Assembly (NCBI RefSeq): GCF_030316765.1
Contig: NZ_JASZYT010000005.1
Location: 62,001-126,000, forward strand
Reading direction: 5' to 3'
Length of the DNA: 64,000 nucleotides
DNA from: Variovorax saccharolyticus
GTDB taxonomy: Bacteria; Pseudomonadota; Gammaproteobacteria; Burkholderiales; Burkholderiaceae_C
Shown here: positions 60,674 to 64,000 of the stretch, piece after piece
Numbering within the stretch: the stretch's first letter is position 1
How the letters are laid out: each line of letters starts with the position of its first letter
The notes under the pieces: generated by a model
What the model saw: only the letters and a program-made list of their open reading frames with translations
Databases searched by the model: none
What the model was told of the DNA's origin: nothing
Program-made: the position numbers and the translations under genes

Positions 60674-61542
60674 AGGCGGCGCTCCGACTTCGCGCGGCGC
60701 CGGGCCCGCTGGCGCCCGCTGCGGCCGCGCACGAGATCGGCCGCGCTGCGGTGCTCGCCCTGCACGACGAGCTGGCGCTGTCGCCCAAGCCCGGCCTGGT
60801 GTCCTTCCTCGACAACGGCAGCCACGAGGACATGGACGCCCACACCTTCATGCGCAGCCTGTTCGCGCTGCGCCACTACTTCCCGGCGATCTTCGAGCTG
60901 GGCCGCGGGGGCGTGGCTTTCGCCCGTCTCGAAGCCTGCGGCCTCGCGGCCGAGCAGCGCATGCTGGCCGCCACCGGCGGCATCAACACCCATCGCGGCG
61001 CGGTCTTCTCGCTCGGCCTGCTGTGCGCGGCCGCGGGTGCGGTGGTCGCCGAAGGCGGGCGGCTGCATCCGGCCGCGCTGCGCGACGCCTTGCGCCGCCA
61101 TTGGGGCGCTGCGCTGGCCGATCGCGCACGGCGGGTCTCGGTGCTGCCCGGCGGTGTCGCGGCGCGGCGCTACGGCCTGCGCAGCGCTTCGCAGGAAGCG
61201 GCGCTGGGCTTCCCGGTCATCTTCGAGACCGCGGCACCGGCGCTGGCGCGGGCGAGCGCTTGCGGCCTGACACCGCAGCAGGCCCGCATCGACACGCTGT
61301 TCGCGGTCATGGCGGTGCTCGACGACAGCAACCTGGCGCACCGCGGCGGTCTCGAGGGGCTGCGTTTCGCGCAGGACGCCGCGCGCCGATTCCTCGAGCG
61401 CGGCGGCATCGCGGCGCCCGATGGCTTGCAGCATGCACGGGCCGTGCACCGTGACTTCGTGGCGCGTCGCCTGTCCCCGGGTGGCGCGGCCGACGCGCTG
61501 GCCGCCGCCTGCTGGCTGCGGCGCATCTGCGCTTCCTCATGA
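60670..61542 (+). CDS. mdcB: Triphosphoribosyl-dephospho-CoA synthase
   Basis: A 290-residue enzyme of the CitG/MdcB family that makes the precursor triphosphoribosyl-dephospho-CoA from ATP and dephospho-CoA. Conserved parts are LALHDELALSPKPGLVSFLDNGSHEDMD near residue 30, TGGINTHRGAVFSLGLL near 105 and DDSNLAHRGG near 218. It is coupled by ATGA overlaps to mdcG before it and mdcH after it. Confidence 0.88.
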   Translation: MKAALRLRAAPGPLAPAAAAHEIGRAAVLALHDELALSPKPGLVSFLDNGSHEDMDAHTFMRSLFALRHYFPAIFELGRGGVAFARLEACGLAAEQRMLAATGGINTHRGAVFSLGLLCAAAGAVVAEGGRLHPAALRDALRRHWGAALADRARRVSVLPGGVAARRYGLRSASQEAALGFPVIFETAAPALARASACGLTPQQARIDTLFAVMAVLDDSNLAHRGGLEGLRFAQDAARRFLERGGIAAPDGLQHARAVHRDFVARRLSPGGAADALAAACWLRRICASS

Positions 61543-62444
61543 GCTTCGCACTGATCTTCTCGGGGCAGGGCATGCAGCACGCCGGGATGCTGCCGTGGCT
61601 CGCAGCCGACGACTCGGTGCGTGCGGTGGCCGCGGCGCTGGGCAGCGACTGGCGGGCTCGGCTGGCCGATCCGGACTGGGCCGGGCGCAACGCGCATGCG
61701 CAGCCCCTGCTGGCCGGCCTCGGCTGCGCGGCCTGGTCGCAGCTCGCGGCGCACCTGCCGGCGCCCGCGGCGGTGGCCGGCTACAGCGTCGGCGAGCTGG
61801 CGGCCTTCGCGGCGGCCGGTGTCTATGGCCCGGCCACCGCGATCGACCTGGCGCTGCGCAGGGCTGCGTTGATGGACCGCGAGGCCGGCGACGCTGCGGC
61901 CGGCCTGCTGGCGATCAGCGGGCTGGCAGGCCCCGCCTTGCAGCAGCTGTGCGAGGACGCCGGGCTGGCGATCGCGATCCGCAACGGGGTCGACAGCGTC
62001 GTGGTCGGCGGCCCCCGGAGCGCGCTGGCGGGCGCCGCCGACACGGCCTCGCGGCTGGGCGCGCGCTGCACCCCGCTCAACGTGAACGTCGCCTCGCACA
62101 CGCCCTGGATGGCGAAGGCCGCGAGCGGCTTCGCGCAAGCGATCTCCACGCTGTCCTTCGAAGCCCCGCGGATGCCCCTGATCAGCAACTTCAGCGGCGG
62201 TGTCGTCGGCCGGACGCAAGCGCGCGAGGCGCTCGCGGCGCAGATCGACCACACCGTGCGCTGGGACGAATGCATGGAAGGCATCGCCGCCCGGCGGGTC
62301 TCGTGCGTGCTCGAGATCGGCCCGGGGCAGGCCCTGGCGCGCATGTGGAACGAGCGCTTTGCGCAGATCCCGGCGCGTTCCGCGGACGAGTTCCGCAGCG
62401 TCGCCGGCATCGCGGCGTGGGTGGCGCGGGCTACAGCACCTTGA
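61539..62444 (+). CDS. mdcH: Malonate decarboxylase epsilon subunit (malonyl transferase)
   Basis: A 301-residue malonyl-CoA:ACP transacylase-type protein that loads malonyl from malonyl-CoA onto the carrier protein to start the cycle. The FSGQG motif begins the domain and the active Ser83 is in GYSVGE; the supporting His is in NVASHTPWM near residue 190. It is the last mdc gene, overlapping mdcB by 4 bases at the start and the anti-sigma gene by 14 bases tail to tail. Confidence 0.87.
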   Translation: MSFALIFSGQGMQHAGMLPWLAADDSVRAVAAALGSDWRARLADPDWAGRNAHAQPLLAGLGCAAWSQLAAHLPAPAAVAGYSVGELAAFAAAGVYGPATAIDLALRRAALMDREAGDAAAGLLAISGLAGPALQQLCEDAGLAIAIRNGVDSVVVGGPRSALAGAADTASRLGARCTPLNVNVASHTPWMAKAASGFAQAISTLSFEAPRMPLISNFSGGVVGRTQAREALAAQIDHTVRWDECMEGIAARRVSCVLEIGPGQALARMWNERFAQIPARSADEFRSVAGIAAWVARATAP

Positions 62445-63171
62445 CCGCGCGCCCGATGAACTGGATCGGCCCGGTCGGCCGGTCGATCGGCGACCCGTTG
62501 GCGGGTTCCAGCGTGAGTTCGAACAGCTGATTGGCTTCCAGCGGCGGCAGCTTGTCGAGCGGCACCTGCAGCGTCTGGCCCGGCTTGACCAGACCCAGCG
62601 ACACCGGGCCGCGCCAGCTGTCGGCCTTGGTCCAGAACTGCAGCGACTTGTCGCTCGGCACCGTGATGCTGCCGAGCGGGATCAGGTTCAGCTGGCGGGC
62701 GCCGGCAGCGGTCTGCACCACCCAGCCGGGCGCCTTGTCCTGCGGCGCGACCAGCACCACCATGAACTGCGTCTCGGGCGGCGGCTGGACGCGCGTCACC
62801 AGCACCGCGGCCATCACGGCCGCGGCCGCGAAACCGGCGCCGGCCAGGCCGCGCCAGAGGCCGAGGCTGTGCCACCAGCTCGTGCTGCCGTCCGCGCGCG
62901 GTTCGGCGCGGGGTGCTACGCGTGGACCTGCGCGTGCTTCCGACTGCGCCGACACGCTCGCATCGATGCGCTGCCACAGCGCAGCCGTCGGCTCGACGGG
63001 CTGCGCCAGCGCCACCAGCGGATGCAGGCGCTGCTCCCAGGCCTCGACCGCGGCCTGCAGGGCCGGCTCGTGCGGCATGCGCGCCTCGACCTCGCGGCGT
63101 GCGGCCGAAGACAGGGTGCCGAGCACGTAGTCGCCGGCCAGTGCGTCGATGGCGTCGTCGTTCGGGTTCAT
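62431..63171 (-). CDS. Anti-sigma factor (RskA-like)
   Basis: A 246-residue single-pass membrane anti-sigma factor. The N-terminal cytoplasmic domain (about 1-60, with DALAGDYVLGTLSSAARREVEA) would bind the sigma factor; no zinc-binding HxxxCxxC is present, so it is an RskA-type rather than a ZAS-type factor. One membrane helix lies near residues 110-130, and the C-terminal extracytoplasmic RskA domain (about 135-240) senses the signal. Its ATG overlaps the sigma factor stop, so they are coupled. An alternative start at 63180 adds three residues. Confidence 0.83.
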   Translation of the reverse strand: MNPNDDAIDALAGDYVLGTLSSAARREVEARMPHEPALQAAVEAWEQRLHPLVALAQPVEPTAALWQRIDASVSAQSEARAGPRVAPRAEPRADGSTSWWHSLGLWRGLAGAGFAAAAVMAAVLVTRVQPPPETQFMVVLVAPQDKAPGWVVQTAAGARQLNLIPLGSITVPSDKSLQFWTKADSWRGPVSLGLVKPGQTLQVPLDKLPPLEANQLFELTLEPANGSPIDRPTGPIQFIGRAVKVL

Positions 63172-63731
63172 GCCATGCATTCACGCAGCGAGCGCATGCC
63201 CCGCTGGATCCAGGACTTGATGGTGCCCAGCGGCTTGTGCGTGCGCTGCGCGATCTCCCCGTGGGAGCAGCCGTCGAGGTAGGCCAGCACGATGCACTCC
63301 CTGCGTTCGGGTTCGAGTCGGTCCAGGCAGGTTTCGAGCCGGCCGAGTTCGGCCCGCGTCTCGGCCGGGTCGAGGCTGCCGGCATGGCGGTCCAGCGCCA
63401 GCTCGTCCTCGAGCGCGGCCTGGCGCTCCTCGTCGACCGGCACTTCGCGGCCATGGCTGCGCACCCAGTTCAGCGCCGCATGCCGCACCACGCTGTAGAT
63501 CCAGCCGCGGCCGGCGCCGCGGCCCGGGTCGAAGGAGCAGGCGCGCTGCCAGATGCTGACGAAGGCATCGTGCAGCACGTCTTCGGCGGACTGGCGCTGG
63601 CGCACGATGCGCAGCGCCACGCCCAGCAGGTAGCGGCCCTCGCGCTGGTAGATCTGCGCCAGCGCCTGCCGCTCGCCCCGCGCGCACGCGGCCAGCGCGG
63701 CGTCGTAGTCGAAGGGGTCGGGTGCGGACAA
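63168..63731 (-). CDS. ECF-type RNA polymerase sigma factor
   Basis: A 187-residue ECF sigma factor with regions sigma2 (about 25-90, including VLHDAFVSIWQRA and the -10 recognition RGWIYSVVRHAALNWVR) and sigma4 (about 128-185, with LAYLDGCSHGEIAQRTHKPLGTIKSWIQRGMRSL). It resembles SigK/ECF19-type factors usually paired with RskA-like anti-sigma factors, as here. It heads the pair. A DUF3455-like gene lies on the same strand upstream. Confidence 0.86.
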   Translation of the reverse strand: MSAPDPFDYDAALAACARGERQALAQIYQREGRYLLGVALRIVRQRQSAEDVLHDAFVSIWQRACSFDPGRGAGRGWIYSVVRHAALNWVRSHGREVPVDEERQAALEDELALDRHAGSLDPAETRAELGRLETCLDRLEPERRECIVLAYLDGCSHGEIAQRTHKPLGTIKSWIQRGMRSLRECMA

Positions 63732-63807
63732 GGGCGTGGGGGCAGGGCGATGGAGCCCGGATGTTAGTCGAGGCCCTGCGCGCGCCGGCAGCTTTCGCCG
63801 CCGGGCC

Positions 63808-64000
63808 TCAGGCCGCCTTCCAGAAGATGTAGTCGGCCTGGTAGCGCACGGTCTCCTGCCGGCCCTTGATGGCCGTCGTGCAGGGGCTGGCCGGCGCGAT
63901 GCCGCCCGTGAGCGCCACGCGCTGGATGTAGGTGACGCCGGCCATCGCGCCGCTGCCCGTCGCCGGGTTCGCCTTCACGAGCTGGTAGGGCAGGCTGGTG
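63808..64000 (-). CDS. Partial DUF3455-like protein (C-terminal part)
   Basis: The window ends inside this gene; only 64 C-terminal residues are visible, reading GAMAGVTYIQRVALTGG through to a YIFWKAA ending. This resembles the C-terminus of DUF3455 proteins, whose function is not known. It lies upstream of the ECF sigma factor on the same strand with about 75 bases between. Start, length and export signal cannot be seen. Confidence 0.6.
   Translation of the reverse strand, partial: TSLPYQLVKANPATGSGAMAGVTYIQRVALTGGIAPASPCTTAIKGRQETVRYQADYIFWKAA

Overview
This 64 kb window is high-GC (roughly two thirds G+C by eye) and densely coded. Its content points to a betaproteobacterium of the Comamonadaceae, most likely Variovorax or a close relative: an orphan Bug-type solute receptor, a Liv-type ABC transporter, two BKACE (DUF849) enzymes, a complete mdc malonate decarboxylase operon and many LysR/GntR/AraC regulators. 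I see no rRNA, tRNA, CRISPR array, insertion sequence or prophage. The genus is inference; there is no marker gene.

Layout. 6-4836: secreted lipase, flavodoxin-like protein, GYD protein, a DUF1326-DUF2182-EamA operon and a small coiled-coil protein. 4957-18786: a regulon built around a LysR regulator of the NAC/CynR type (8880-9830). It comprises a leftward operon (aminotransferase, RraA-like protein, SDR, zinc dehydrogenase), a rightward operon (BCCP, biotin carboxylase, PxpB, PxpC, a degenerate BCCP and PxpA, which resembles a split urea-carboxylase/5-oxoprolinase hybrid), and a second rightward operon (SDR plus a polar amino acid ABC transporter). All three promoters carry the same two-part motif: ATA-N9-TAT, then CGTCTTGGC at fixed spacing. 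18789-25870: hypothetical protein, Bug receptor, hybrid PAS histidine kinase, small protein, MltB-like transglycosylase and HtrA-like lipoprotein protease.

25987-35882: AraC regulator divergent from a BKACE enzyme and MFS transporter, then a two-component system whose kinase carries an in-frame TGA, a receiver-only protein, a second BKACE, a two-domain carboxymuconolactone decarboxylase, a CYTH-like protein and a FUSC membrane protein. 36055-36323: a 66-residue orphan gene with a CRP-like site and a clear intrinsic terminator.

36337-47073: a ten-gene leftward operon (Rieske oxygenase, glutamine-synthetase-like ligase, 2Fe-2S ferredoxin, ferredoxin reductase, LivKHMGF-like transporter, class I glutamine amidotransferase) divergent from a GntR/FCD regulator. 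The ligase/oxygenase/amidohydrolase set recalls aniline dioxygenase systems, but the oxygenase is a different type. It looks like a gamma-glutamylation route for an amine and is my main candidate for an undescribed system.

47080-53304: two divergent diguanylate cyclases, a YccS-like FUSC protein, a nucleoside deoxyribosyltransferase-like protein and an ion-channel-like protein. 53553-62444: a small protein, MdcR, a MatC-type malonate carrier and mdcACDEGBH. 62431-64000: anti-sigma factor, ECF sigma factor and the C-terminal part of a DUF3455-like protein cut by the window end. No gene-free stretch exceeds about 300 bases.
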